NCBI GenBank assembly: GCA_013287435.1
Contig: JABDDU010000012.1
Coordinates: 1 to 43,147 of the forward strand
Reading direction: 5' to 3'
Source: Verrucomicrobiota bacterium
Lineage (GTDB): Bacteria > Pseudomonadota > Gammaproteobacteria > Coxiellales > Coxiellaceae
DNA: 43,147 bases
Position numbers and translations under genes: made by a program
Notes under the pieces: generated by a model
The model's input: the letters and a program-made list of their open reading frames with translations, nothing else
Database searches by the model: none
Told to the model about the DNA's origin: nothing
In this document: positions 34,642 to 43,147 of the stretch, piece by piece
Numbering within the stretch: the first letter of the stretch is position 1
Layout of the letters: each line of letters opens with the position of its first letter

Positions 34642-35601
34642 TGGGTAATTCTTTCGCTCACGTATAAATATTTTTTCAATCTCTTCTTTTGATTGGCACT
34701 GTTGAAATGCAGCGCGAAATTGTTGTGTATGTGCAATGGGATCATATATTGCATCGTTTTTTTGAAAATGAGAGCGAATAGCAATGGCGGGCCAACCAAA
34801 CAATGTTGCGGCAGCATCATAAATCATTTTCGTTGCGTGATATTTTGCTTGAATACTATAACCAGCGATATGCGGTGTGCCGATCGTTACTTTATTCAGT
34901 AATTCTAGCGAAATATGTGGCTCATCTTCCCAAACATCCAAACATAATGTCATATTATTTTCCTGCAACAATGCTGCTTGATCGATCACAGCGCCGCGTG
35001 AAGTATTTAATAAAATGATATTCGATTTCATTTTTTTTATTAATTTTTCATTGAGTAAATGAAAAGTGGGGTATAAACCATTTTTAGTCAGCGGCACGTG
35101 TAGAGAAATTAAATCAGATTCGCTGATTAATTTTTCTAATGAAGTGAAATGAAAAGACGATTGTTCAGTGAGCAAGGGATCATAACAAAGTACTTCACAT
35201 CCCCTGCGTTGAAAGTGTGTTGCAACGATTCGACCAATGCGTCCACAACCGATAATCCCCGCAACGATTTGTTGAGGTATTTTTAATGCATCCACGCAGC
35301 GCGTCACATATTCCGCAACGGCTTCTGAGTTGGCACCCGCCGCAGTCGCAAGGGTTATATTATTTTTTGACAACCAATCGATATCAATATGATCAGTGCC
35401 TGTGGTGACTGTTCCCACAAATTGAACCGAGGTATTTTTTAAAAGTGCTTCATTGATTTGCGTTACGGTTCGGATCAGTAAAATATCTGCATCTTGTAAA
35501 TCAGCATGCGAAATTTTTTCGCCAGGCAAATAAACAATGTCGCCGTACTGACCGAAAAAATCGGCAATATAGGGAATCTTGTCGTCAACGATCAGCTTCA
35601 C
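34633..35601 (-). CDS. pdxB: Erythronate-4-phosphate dehydrogenase
   Basis: NAD-dependent 2-hydroxyacid dehydrogenase of pyridoxal phosphate synthesis (DXP-dependent route). The 322-residue protein begins with GTG and KLIVDDKIPYIADFFGQYG. It shows GTVTTGTDHIDIDWL and GANSEAVAEYVTRC, the dinucleotide-binding GIIGCGRIGRIVATHFQRRG, LLNTSRGAVIDQ with the catalytic Arg, VWEDEPHIS with the Glu, and GTPHIAGYSIQAK with the catalytic His. It is shorter than E. coli PdxB (378), mostly by a reduced C-terminal dimerisation domain. GAGGG precedes the start at a proper distance. Confidence 0.93.
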   Translation of the reverse strand: MKLIVDDKIPYIADFFGQYGDIVYLPGEKISHADLQDADILLIRTVTQINEALLKNTSVQFVGTVTTGTDHIDIDWLSKNNITLATAAGANSEAVAEYVTRCVDALKIPQQIVAGIIGCGRIGRIVATHFQRRGCEVLCYDPLLTEQSSFHFTSLEKLISESDLISLHVPLTKNGLYPTFHLLNEKLIKKMKSNIILLNTSRGAVIDQAALLQENNMTLCLDVWEDEPHISLELLNKVTIGTPHIAGYSIQAKYHATKMIYDAAATLFGWPAIAIRSHFQKNDAIYDPIAHTQQFRAAFQQCQSKEEIEKIFIRERKNYPLR

Positions 35602-35667
35602 ATTTTCACCCTCAACCCGGATATAAAAACTCTAAGCCTTCAGGTAGACTGATATAGATTAATTTTG

Positions 35668-35758
35668 ACGCCATTCTCAATTTAATTAACTGAACGTGAA
35701 AGGAGCCACGCGCGTAAGCAAGTCTCCTGTCACGTACATAAAAAAGTTGAGAATGGCG
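35668..35758. repeat. Palindromic element C with flanking direct repeats
   Basis: A 91-bp hairpin: left arm ACGCCATTCTCAA to GAACGTGAAAGGAG, loop around CCACGCGCGTAAGCAAGT, right arm CTCCTGTCACG to TTGAGAATGGCG. It is flanked by 8-bp direct repeats TAATTTTG (35660-35667 and 35759-35766), consistent with insertion. It lies in the gap between pdxB and the efflux operon, just upstream of the latter's start, and so may form part of its leader. Confidence 0.65.
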
Positions 35759-35782
35759 TAATTTTGGGGAAAAAGCAATCAG

Positions 35783-37381
35783 ATGCGATACGTTATATTC
35801 ATCACGCTTTTAGCGCTAGCGGCATTTTTTGCAAATGGATACGCATCTGTGGAATTGCCCCCGCCAGCCGCTTCACAAACTGGATTGGTACGGTCGGCAG
35901 TAGAAATTCATATTCAAGGTGACGCTGTTGAAGGGCACCGCTTGAGACGATTGGCTGAGGCAGATCCTGATGCATCTTATCCGCATCCTCACGAACCCGT
36001 GATAGAGCAAGGTGTATTTGAGTTGCCAGCGCCGGATGCAATGCCCGCAAATCCGAGACGATTGAGTTTGAGAGATGCTATTGCTTTGGCGCTTCGTAGT
36101 AATCCCAATGTGAAAATCAGCGAATTGCAACGAATCCTGGATAAATTTGGTTTGGAATTGTCATTGCAACCTTCGTGGGTGCAATGGAGTCCGTTAACAC
36201 TGACATCAACCGTGCAAAATAAGGCAGTGCCGGTTTGGTCTGCAGGCAGTGGGATCGCGGTGAACGCGCCGTCGGGAACCAGTTTTTCAGTGGCGCATGT
36301 CAATAATTTACTGGGCGGACCTGGCGAAACCACGATCAAAATGACACAACATCTCTTAAAAGGATTTGGACTGAAGGTAAATCAAGTGCCCTATCGAAAT
36401 GCATTTGATACTGAAAAAATTGCGCGGTTAAACTTTAAAAATAGTGTGATCACGGTCGTCGTTAATGTCATTACTAACTATCGTTCTTTGGTTGAAGCGT
36501 ATAATAGTTTGGATACCAGTAAGCAAACCTTGAAGAGTCAGGAACAAACGGTCTTGCAATCCAAACTACAAGTAAAAATGGGAACCATGGCGCCCAGTGA
36601 TTTGTTACAACAACAAGAAAATTTGGAATCGACACGACTGTCCGTCGTGCAACAAGAAGATGCCTTACGTGATGCGTATCAAAACTTTTTATCCTCATTA
36701 GGACTGATTCCTTCCGCAAAAATATTGATTGATCGTCATATTTCGGTGAGTGGTGTTCATATTCCCAGTCGCAATGATTGCGTTCGAATTGCGCTAAAAC
36801 ATAATATTGCTTATCGACAAGCATTAATTCAATTAGAAATTACCAAGCGTGCGTTAATTACCGCAGAAGATGCAAGAAAATGGACGTTGGATTTAACGAG
36901 TCAAGTTGAATTGGGTGCGCAGCGCAGTGCAGTGGGGCAGCCGATTACCGATCTTACGGAATCACAAACGAATCCCAATATGGAGTTGAGCTTAAGTGTG
37001 CCTATCGATAACGTTTCAGCAAAACAGGCGGTCGTGAGTGCGAAAATTGCGATCGAAGATGCTAAATTAACCTTAGAGCAACAGAAAGAAGATTTAATTC
37101 GTCAAGTGTGGGATCAATGGGACACGATTGAAAATCAATATCAACAAATTAAAGTGTCAGAATTGGCGATACAATTGCAGGAACAGACATTAAAAAATGC
37201 GAAACTTAAATTAAAGTATGGAAAATCAACTGTCTTTGAAGTGAATACGTTGCTTGACCAATTGGTGTCACAACAAATTGCGTTAATTGGAACTGACATT
37301 AGTTATTTAAATGCTGTAACGACACTCAGACAAACACTGGCATCGACTTTGGATCATTGGCATATAAAACTTAGGTACTAA
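35783..37381 (+). CDS. TolC-family outer membrane efflux protein
   Basis: A 532-residue member of the outer membrane efflux protein family, first gene of a four-gene exporter operon. It has a signal peptide (YVIFITLLALAAFFANGYA), a Pro-rich linker to about residue 85, and then the family start RLSLRDAIALALRSNPNVKI. Long coiled-coil helices follow (for example LDTSKQTLKSQEQTVLQSKL), with GTMAPSDLLQQQENLEST near 270 and LKYGKSTVFEVNTLLDQLVS near the end, the two turn motifs of TolC-like tunnels. It is distinct from tolC at 33085. The MacA-like gene begins 4 bases after its stop codon, so they are coupled. Confidence 0.88.
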   Translation: MRYVIFITLLALAAFFANGYASVELPPPAASQTGLVRSAVEIHIQGDAVEGHRLRRLAEADPDASYPHPHEPVIEQGVFELPAPDAMPANPRRLSLRDAIALALRSNPNVKISELQRILDKFGLELSLQPSWVQWSPLTLTSTVQNKAVPVWSAGSGIAVNAPSGTSFSVAHVNNLLGGPGETTIKMTQHLLKGFGLKVNQVPYRNAFDTEKIARLNFKNSVITVVVNVITNYRSLVEAYNSLDTSKQTLKSQEQTVLQSKLQVKMGTMAPSDLLQQQENLESTRLSVVQQEDALRDAYQNFLSSLGLIPSAKILIDRHISVSGVHIPSRNDCVRIALKHNIAYRQALIQLEITKRALITAEDARKWTLDLTSQVELGAQRSAVGQPITDLTESQTNPNMELSLSVPIDNVSAKQAVVSAKIAIEDAKLTLEQQKEDLIRQVWDQWDTIENQYQQIKVSELAIQLQEQTLKNAKLKLKYGKSTVFEVNTLLDQLVSQQIALIGTDISYLNAVTTLRQTLASTLDHWHIKLRY

Positions 37382-37385
37382 GATT

Positions 37386-38564
37386 ATGCAAATAAAATAT
37401 ATCAAGACCATTATTTTTATACTGACTTTTGTTTTATGGTTGTCGGGTTGTGATAAAAAAGATAAATCAGAAAGTCCGCAACAAAAACAAATCATTGTTG
37501 CTAAATTAGAAACGCCGGTGCAAAAATTATATTTTACAGGAACCTTGGCGCCTATATCCAAGTTAACGGTGGTCAGTCAATTTGCAGGAAATATTTCCAC
37601 GTTGGATTTTACGTATGGTGAACGCATTGAAGCAGGAAGAAAATTATTGGTCATTGACTCAAAACCATTGGCAGACAGTTATCGCAAAGCCGTCAATGAT
37701 TTTTTACAAAAAAAACAAGCGTATATTAATGGAAAAAATAATTTAGAAGGCACACAAGCGTTATACACTGCCGGCGTGATTGCCAAAAACGAATATATGA
37801 ATGAAAAAACACAATATGACAATACGGTATTAGCTTATTTACAGGCTAAATACGCATTAGAAAAAGTGTTACATACGGCTAATGTTGATTCACAAAAAAT
37901 TGAAGCGTTATCTATTGCAGACACGCAAAAAGTGAATACGATTTTGGAACGCCATTTTCGTCATATTGAAATTACAGCACCGGGGGCGGGCATCGCATTA
38001 TTCCCATCTGGAAAAAATTCGGATGATTCATCGTCGTCATCCTCCTCTTCGTCGGGAAAATTATATGAAGGTGCCGCCGTTAAAGAAGGACAATTGTTGC
38101 TGACTATCGGTGATTTATCGGGATTAAGTGCCACGTTTGATGTGAGTGAAGTGGATATTGATTTGATACACAAAAATATGCCAGTGCGTGTGACGGGTGA
38201 TGCTTTTCCGGGCGCTACACTAAAGGGATTGGTATCGTCAGTGTCATCACAAGCGAATCAACAAACCGGTAATAGTGGTTTAAGTATGTTTTCAGTGGCC
38301 ATCAAAATTCCGAATGTTGATTCAACGATCATGAAAAAAATTCGCGTGGGAATGACGGCTAAATTTGAAATCGATCTTAAATCTTCACCGCACATTATGT
38401 TGCCGCTCAACGCTGTTGATGAAAAAAATGGTGAAAGCGAAGTTACTATTTTAGATGCACAGGGAAAAGAAAAATCAGTGCCTGTTGTGACGGGAAATAC
38501 AACGTCTACTGATGTGGTGATTATTAGTGGTGTTAAAGCAGGGGATAAGGTTGTAATAAAATAG
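37386..38564 (+). CDS. MacA-like periplasmic adaptor lipoprotein
   Basis: Membrane-fusion protein linking the ABC permease to the TolC-like channel. The 392-residue protein has a lipoprotein signal (IIFILTFVLWLSGC, cysteine near residue 21), then a biotinyl-lipoyl-like half (LAPISKLTVVSQFAGNISTL), a helical hairpin (about 80-180) and the second lipoyl half (ITAPGAGIALFP). Beta-barrel and membrane-proximal domains follow (LLLTIGDLSGLSATFDVSEV, LPLNAVDEKNG). An insertion, DDSSSSSSSSSGK near residue 215, forms a poly-serine loop between lipoyl and barrel parts. There is a 66-base gap before the ATPase gene. Confidence 0.87.
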   Translation: MQIKYIKTIIFILTFVLWLSGCDKKDKSESPQQKQIIVAKLETPVQKLYFTGTLAPISKLTVVSQFAGNISTLDFTYGERIEAGRKLLVIDSKPLADSYRKAVNDFLQKKQAYINGKNNLEGTQALYTAGVIAKNEYMNEKTQYDNTVLAYLQAKYALEKVLHTANVDSQKIEALSIADTQKVNTILERHFRHIEITAPGAGIALFPSGKNSDDSSSSSSSSSGKLYEGAAVKEGQLLLTIGDLSGLSATFDVSEVDIDLIHKNMPVRVTGDAFPGATLKGLVSSVSSQANQQTGNSGLSMFSVAIKIPNVDSTIMKKIRVGMTAKFEIDLKSSPHIMLPLNAVDEKNGESEVTILDAQGKEKSVPVVTGNTTSTDVVIISGVKAGDKVVIK

Positions 38565-38630
38565 GTGGATGGAGCCGCGCGTGAAGCGAGGTACCCCGAG
38601 CAGAACAAGCGATATTTGGATGCCCTTATA

Positions 38631-39305
38631 ATGATCAAACTTGAAAACATCAAAAAAACCTATCGCATGGGCGGAAATGATTATGAAGCCCTCAAAGGCA
38701 TTAGTTTTACGATTGAGACTGGAGAATTGGTTGCCATCGTTGGCCCATCAGGTTCTGGAAAATCGACGACAATGAACATTTTAGGATTATTAGATAAACC
38801 AACGAGTGGACAATATTACTTAGATAATATTAATACTTCTCAATTTTCAGGCGATAAATTAGCTGCTTTGCGCAATCAACGATTGGGATTTATTTTTCAA
38901 CAATATTTTTTATTGCCAAAATTAAGTGCGTTAGAAAACGTCATGTTGCCATTAACGTATCGACATGATGAAAAAATAAGTCATTATGATATAAAGCAAC
39001 GCGCGTTAACGATGATGAAATCAGTAGGCATGGAAAAGTTTGGTGATCATCGCCCCACTGAATTATCGGGTGGACAACAACAACGGGTTGCCATTGCGCG
39101 CGCGCTGGTTGGCAAGCCGAGTATTGTGATGGCCGATGAACCGACCGGTGCGTTAGATACGCAAACCAGCCAGCAAATTATGGATTTATTAAAAAGTTGT
39201 ATGCAAGAAACCAAAACGACGGTTGTGATTATTACCCATTCAGTTGAGTTAGCCGCACAATGTCAGCGCGCGATTCATATACGGGATGGGGTGCTATGGA
39301 ATTGA
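38631..39305 (+). CDS. ABC transporter ATPase, MacB/LolD type
   Basis: A 224-residue ATPase. Walker A is GPSGSGKSTT near residue 42, the Q-loop is LGFIFQQYFLLP, the signature is LSGGQQQRVAIARAL, Walker B with D-loop is VMADEPTGALD, and the switch His is in VVIITHSVELA. This is the subfamily that serves MacB, LolCDE and FtsX-type permeases, so mechanical export of peptides, antibiotics or lipoproteins is likely. The ATG at 38631 (MIKLENIKKTY) is the family start; the open frame upstream reads through a GC-rich segment (38565-38630) without similarity. The permease gene overlaps it by 10 bases. Confidence 0.92.
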   Translation: MIKLENIKKTYRMGGNDYEALKGISFTIETGELVAIVGPSGSGKSTTMNILGLLDKPTSGQYYLDNINTSQFSGDKLAALRNQRLGFIFQQYFLLPKLSALENVMLPLTYRHDEKISHYDIKQRALTMMKSVGMEKFGDHRPTELSGGQQQRVAIARALVGKPSIVMADEPTGALDTQTSQQIMDLLKSCMQETKTTVVIITHSVELAAQCQRAIHIRDGVLWN

Positions 39306-40483
39306 TTTCCTCATTTCGAGAAGCCATTCTGAATTTACTCAGTGCAAAATTGCGCTCTTTTCTCGCTATTTTGGGTGTATTGGTCGGCACTTGTTCTGTT
39401 GTCGCATTAATTTCTTCAACCCAATTAGCAACGGCGCACATATTAAATCAATTTAAAAAATTGGGCACTAACATCATATCCGTTTATATTCGAGATGAGG
39501 GGAACGGGCAGACCAATAACCAAGCAAGACAATTCCAATTATCCGATGTTTCTCGCTTAAAAAGAGCGTCTTCACAAGTGGTGACGGTGGCGCCGTATAC
39601 CGTGGGTTTTCAGTCCGCCTACTTTGGTAGCACCAATTTAGGTGGGCAAATTATCGGTGCCACTGAATCATTTCAATCCGTGGCAAAATTAGAATTAGAA
39701 CGCGGTCGATTTATATCGTATTTAGATAAACAAAGTTTTTTTTGTGTGATTGGTTCGACATTGGCGGCTAAAATAAAAAAAACCTATGCAGATCCTTTGG
39801 GTAATCAAATTCGTTTGGGTAAGGAAATTTTTACGGTGGTTGGTATTTTAAAAAAGTGGCCAGAAAATTATATTGTTTCTGCCGATATTAACAGCGGCAT
39901 TATTATTCCGTTAAAAACATCCTATTTTCTCAGCAAAAATACACACATTGATAATATTTTACTTCGATTGATTCGTCATCCTGATATTGATCAGGTGAAA
40001 ACACAGTTGACGGCTGCGATGCAACAGTTGTTGCCGAAGAAAAAAGTTGATTTTAATAGCCCCAAACAATTAATTGATTTGATCGCTAAACAACGCGAAT
40101 CCTCGACCTTATTATTGATTGCGATCGGCAGCATTTCATTAATTGTCGGTGGTATCGGCGTGATGAATATTATGTTGGTTTCCGTCGTTGAACGACGTCG
40201 CGAAATTGGTATTCGTATGGCCATTGGTGCGCGACAGTTGGATATTTTGCGTATGTTTTTAATTGAATCTATCCTGTTGACGATTTTTGGTGGAGCTTTA
40301 GGTGTTGCCATAGGTGTTTTTGCATCCTATCTCATCGCACTATTTTCACAGTGGGAATTTTATTTTTATGTATTACCAGTCGTTTTAGGTTTCGCTGTTT
40401 CTGTTTTGGTGGGTATTATCTCTGGTTTTTATCCAGCATGGCGTGCTTCGAAATTGGATCCGATACAGGCGATGTCGTTGTGA
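39296..40483 (+). CDS. MacB-like ABC permease
   Basis: A 395-residue permease of the MacB/FtsX class. One N-terminal helix (LRSFLAILGVLVGTCSVVAL) is followed by a large periplasmic domain (about 50-270) and three C-terminal helices, beginning LLLIAIGSISLIVGGIGVMN. RRREIGIRMAIGAR is the conserved coupling segment and SGFYPAWRASKLDPIQAMSL the typical end. Unlike E. coli MacB the ATPase is a separate protein. The ATG at 39296, inside the end of the ATPase gene and preceded by GGATGGGG, is chosen. Together with the three upstream genes it forms a complete tripartite exporter; the substrate is unknown. Confidence 0.9.
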   Translation: MELISSFREAILNLLSAKLRSFLAILGVLVGTCSVVALISSTQLATAHILNQFKKLGTNIISVYIRDEGNGQTNNQARQFQLSDVSRLKRASSQVVTVAPYTVGFQSAYFGSTNLGGQIIGATESFQSVAKLELERGRFISYLDKQSFFCVIGSTLAAKIKKTYADPLGNQIRLGKEIFTVVGILKKWPENYIVSADINSGIIIPLKTSYFLSKNTHIDNILLRLIRHPDIDQVKTQLTAAMQQLLPKKKVDFNSPKQLIDLIAKQRESSTLLLIAIGSISLIVGGIGVMNIMLVSVVERRREIGIRMAIGARQLDILRMFLIESILLTIFGGALGVAIGVFASYLIALFSQWEFYFYVLPVVLGFAVSVLVGIISGFYPAWRASKLDPIQAMSL

Positions 40484-40581
40484 TGTACGGACTAAATTCG
40501 TTATATAACCAATTATACCCATTTATACAAGAAACCAAATATACTTAGGTATATTAAAGAAAACAGCGTTAGGAATTTACC

Positions 40582-42291
40582 ATGCAAAAACACGAAAGCG
40601 CATTTGACGAAAACGGCAATCCATACATTCCCGTTAAGTTACGCAGTTATCAATTATTGCGAGATCCAAAATTAAACAAAGGATCAGCATTTACCGAAGA
40701 AGAACGCAAAGCATTAAAACTGAATGGCCGCTTGCCGAATCGTGTTGAAACATTAGAAGAACAAGTCAAACGCAGCTATTTGCAATATTCAGAAAAACAT
40801 ACTGATTTGCAAAAAAATATTTTTTTAAATGCATTGCACGATAATAATGAAATTTTATTTTATGCGGTACTGAAAAAACATTTAAAAGAAATGTTACCGA
40901 TTGTGTATACACCCACCGTTGCGGAAGCGGTAGAAACATTTAGTTTAGAGCTGCGTCGTTCGCGCGGTTTATTTATTGCTTACCCCGACATTGATGATAT
41001 TGACAACATATTAGATCAACGCATGAATGCCGATATCGATTTAATTTTAGTCACCGATGGCGAAGGTGTTTTGGGAATTGGCGATTGGGGCGTTGGCGGC
41101 ATGCATATTTGTATTGGAAAATTAATGGTGTATACCGCGTGCAGTGGATTGCATCCGAATCGTGTTTTACCGATTCAATTAGATACTGGCACGAATAACG
41201 AAAAATTATTAAAAGATCCCGAATATTTGGGTTGGCGACACGAACGCATCACCGGAAAAACCTACGATGATTTTATCGATAAATTCGTTAAAGCCGTACA
41301 AAAAAAATTTCCCGAAGTTTATTTGCATTGGGAAGATTTTGGTCGTGACAATGCGCGTAAAAATTTAGAGCGTTATCGCAATGAAATAGCAACCTTTAAT
41401 GATGACATGCAAGGAACCGGTGCGACCGCTTTGGCTTGCGTTTTATCGGGATTAATAGCAAAAAAAGAAAATATTAGCAATCAACGTGTCGTATTTTTTG
41501 GTGCGGGAACAGCGGGTTGTGGTATTGCCGATCAATTTTGCCAAGCCATGATCGCAGCAGGATTATCAGAATCAGATGCGCGCAAAAATTTTTGGTTGAT
41601 TGATCGACACGGATTATTGTTGAAAAATTCCGCTGATTTGCAGTCTTTTCAAGCGCCTTATGCGCGTGATGCCAGTGACATTTTAAATTGGACAGTAGCG
41701 AATAAAAATAATATTACGTTAGCCGAAGTGGTTCATCATATTCATCCGACGATTTTAGTGGGTTGTTCAACGGTACACGGTGCCTTTACGGAATCGATTG
41801 TGAAAGACATGGCTGCCCACTGCGATCGTCCGATTATTTTGCCGTTGTCGAATCCAACCAATCACTGTGAGGCAACGGCCAGTGATTTAATGTATTGGAC
41901 AGATGGCAACGTATTAATGGCGTTAGGCTCGCCATTTGAACCTGTGAATTTCAAAGGAAAAATGTATCCCGTTTCACAAAGTAATAATGCTTTTGTGTTT
42001 CCGGGATTAGGTCGTGGCATTATTGCATCAAAAGCAAAACGGGTTTCCGATGAAATGATTTATGCAGCCTGTAACGCCTTAAGCTTAGCATCGCCTGCAC
42101 GACAAGATCCCCGCGCACCGTTATTGCCTGATATTGCAACGGCCGCTGATGTGGCTGATAGCATTGCATTAGCCGTTGCGGAAACGGCGAGAAAACAGGG
42201 ATTGTCTCGCGTGGATGACTCAGTGGATTTTAAAAAAATATTGGCGGAGCAAAAGTGGGAGCCAAGATACTTTCCGTACAAAGCGGTATAA
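40582..42291 (+). CDS. maeA: NAD-dependent malic enzyme
   Basis: Oxidatively decarboxylates malate to pyruvate with reduction of NAD. The 569-residue protein aligns along E. coli MaeA (565): LNKGSAFTEEERKALKLNGR, LPIVYTPTVAEAVETFS, RRSRGLFIAYPD, ILVTDGEGVLGIGDWGVGGM, EDFGRDNARKNLERYRNEI and FNDDMQGTGATALA for the metal and malate sites. The dinucleotide site VVFFGAGTAGCGIADQF follows, then PLSNPTNHCEA. AGGA precedes the start. It is monocistronic, and a tandem repeat begins at its stop codon. Confidence 0.96.
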   Translation: MQKHESAFDENGNPYIPVKLRSYQLLRDPKLNKGSAFTEEERKALKLNGRLPNRVETLEEQVKRSYLQYSEKHTDLQKNIFLNALHDNNEILFYAVLKKHLKEMLPIVYTPTVAEAVETFSLELRRSRGLFIAYPDIDDIDNILDQRMNADIDLILVTDGEGVLGIGDWGVGGMHICIGKLMVYTACSGLHPNRVLPIQLDTGTNNEKLLKDPEYLGWRHERITGKTYDDFIDKFVKAVQKKFPEVYLHWEDFGRDNARKNLERYRNEIATFNDDMQGTGATALACVLSGLIAKKENISNQRVVFFGAGTAGCGIADQFCQAMIAAGLSESDARKNFWLIDRHGLLLKNSADLQSFQAPYARDASDILNWTVANKNNITLAEVVHHIHPTILVGCSTVHGAFTESIVKDMAAHCDRPIILPLSNPTNHCEATASDLMYWTDGNVLMALGSPFEPVNFKGKMYPVSQSNNAFVFPGLGRGIIASKAKRVSDEMIYAACNALSLASPARQDPRAPLLPDIATAADVADSIALAVAETARKQGLSRVDDSVDFKKILAEQKWEPRYFPYKAV

Positions 42292-42333
42292 CGCAACCCG
42301 TATAACGCAACCCGTATAACGCAAGTTGCGTAT
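42286..42333 (+). repeat. 14-bp tandem repeat with an inverted end, ahead of the third ATPase
   Basis: Two full units of GTATAACGCAACCC (42286-42299 and 42300-42313) and a third unit GTATAACGCAA, followed directly by its inverse GTTGCGTAT (42325-42333). The first unit includes the maeA stop codon. The ATPase start is 63 bases further on. As in the repeats before the other two ATPase genes, the core is a TACGC/GCGTA-like word (here AACGCAA/TTGCGTAT). Confidence 0.85.
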
Positions 42334-42395
42334 CACGCTATTTCTTGATATCATGTGCTTTTTGACAATCTATTGCGAACAATACGGGCACACAC

Positions 42396-43147
42396 ATGAA
42401 CATGAAGCGAACGCTTTTCCCCACCGGCATTGTCAGCGGCATGGCATTTTGTGATAGGGAAGATGAGCGAAACTATCTGAAGCGTCGATTAGAACAAAAC
42501 GCACATGTGGTGTTAATGTCGCCGCGTCGTTATGGAAAAAGTAGTTTAATTGCGCAGTTTACACAGGAGCAAAAAATACCTTTTGCAGCTATCGATTTAT
42601 TACCAGCCACTTCCAGCAAATATGTTAAAAACGCTATTCTCGATGGCGTGACACAGTTATTGGATTTCATTACCCCAACCCTCAAAAAACCATTGCAAAA
42701 ATTAATGGGGCATTTTGCCAATATGAATCCTGTCATTGAATTGTCTGCCTTGGGTCAAAAAATTGTTTTAAAACCTGATGAAAAAACGCATGAAGAAACG
42801 ATCATGAGAGCGTTGATGAATTTAGACGCTGCTGCTACTGAATTGAATCAATCTTTTATTTTTGTGATGGATGAGTTTCAACAAATTGCGGAGTTGTCGG
42901 ATTCGCATTCGCTAGAAGCCAGTATTCGACACGCTGTTGAACGTAGCAAAAATATTTTTTATATTTTTTCGGGCAGCAATAGAACGCTATTGGAAGAAAT
43001 GTTTAAAAATAAAAATCGCCCACTTTATCATTTGTGTGATGACATGAAATTAAATCGAATCAGTGAAGCCTGTTATGTTGATTTTATCCAAAAGGCTGCG
43101 AATCATACCTGGAAAAAAGAATTGCCGAAACCGGTGATTGATAAAAT
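42396..43147 (+). CDS. P-loop ATPase, 5' part (runs off the window)
   Basis: An open frame of 250 codons with no stop before the window end. It begins MNMKRTLFPTGIVSGMAF. It has a Walker A region LMSPRRYGKSSLI (about residues 42-54) and a Walker B strand FIFVMDEFQQIAEL (about 154-167), then FYIFSGSNRTLLEEMFK as the sensor strand. This is the SPRRYGKSS-type ATPase related to COG1672. The C-terminus, where a nuclease-like domain would be, lies outside the window. It is the third such ATPase in 43 kb, and like the others has repeats upstream. No strong ribosome site precedes the ATG; the in-frame ATG two codons later is an alternative. Confidence 0.8.
   Translation, partial: MNMKRTLFPTGIVSGMAFCDREDERNYLKRRLEQNAHVVLMSPRRYGKSSLIAQFTQEQKIPFAAIDLLPATSSKYVKNAILDGVTQLLDFITPTLKKPLQKLMGHFANMNPVIELSALGQKIVLKPDEKTHEETIMRALMNLDAAATELNQSFIFVMDEFQQIAELSDSHSLEASIRHAVERSKNIFYIFSGSNRTLLEEMFKNKNRPLYHLCDDMKLNRISEACYVDFIQKAANHTWKKELPKPVIDK

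Overview
The window reads as a chromosomal segment of an AT-rich gammaproteobacterium, most likely a member of or near the Legionellales/Coxiellaceae. This placement is inference. It rests on an LbtU-like porin, DjlA, the Acidithiobacillus-type GshA, RsmJ, EpmB and HemJ in otherwise gammaproteobacterial housekeeping genes, together with many small orphan two-helix membrane proteins of the kind common in host-associated Legionellales. No rRNA, tRNA, CRISPR array or transposase gene was seen.

Layout. 1-4.7 kb: a 2-Cys peroxiredoxin, an AAA ATPase with a DUF234 nuclease-like tail, a small membrane protein, and the overlapping pair pyrC-rnt on the minus strand. 4.8-8.2 kb: an LbtU-like porin, then queE and ttcA. 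8.2-13.8 kb: clpB, a LuxR-type regulator, a TMEM175-like channel, epmB and a small exported protein. 14-17.5 kb: a PH-domain membrane protein, an exported GH18 protein, a frameshifted dinD and an FMN riboswitch not followed by any recognisable riboflavin gene. 17.5-22.1 kb: parC, an orphan HipB-like regulator, coq7 and a second AAA ATPase (DUF4143 type). 22.3-25.9 kb: a VOC protein, a trpG/pabA-type amidotransferase, rpe, two orphan small genes and djlA. 25.9-33 kb: gshA-gshB-rsmJ, a Kef-type antiporter with erpA, and a haem cluster (48-aa membrane ORF, hemJ, hemL). 33-40.5 kb: tolC, pdxB and a four-gene tripartite efflux operon (TolC-like, MacA-like lipoprotein, ABC ATPase, MacB-like permease). 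40.6-43.1 kb: maeA and the 5' part of a third P-loop ATPase.

The most interesting signals are non-coding. (1) The window carries several long palindromic mobile elements without a transposase. Family A has two copies differing at one base in 175 bp, each with a perfect 8-bp target duplication. Family B has one full copy with a 9-bp duplication plus a 32-bp solo end that supplies the erpA stop codon. Families A and B have different termini but share the sequence at the tip of the hairpin. Two further hairpin elements, C and D, are present. (2) All three P-loop ATPase genes are preceded by their own arrays of direct or inverted repeats with a TACGC/GCGTA-like core. The first array is three 38-bp palindromes separated by 15-16 bp and ending at the start codon. 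(3) The FMN riboswitch P1 helix uses the Shine-Dalgarno of a 30-codon ORF as its 3' strand. (4) The hexamer ACTCAC/GTGAGT recurs as short tandem repeats at the translation starts of queE and hemL.

All calls were made by reading the sequence and the translations; no database search was run.
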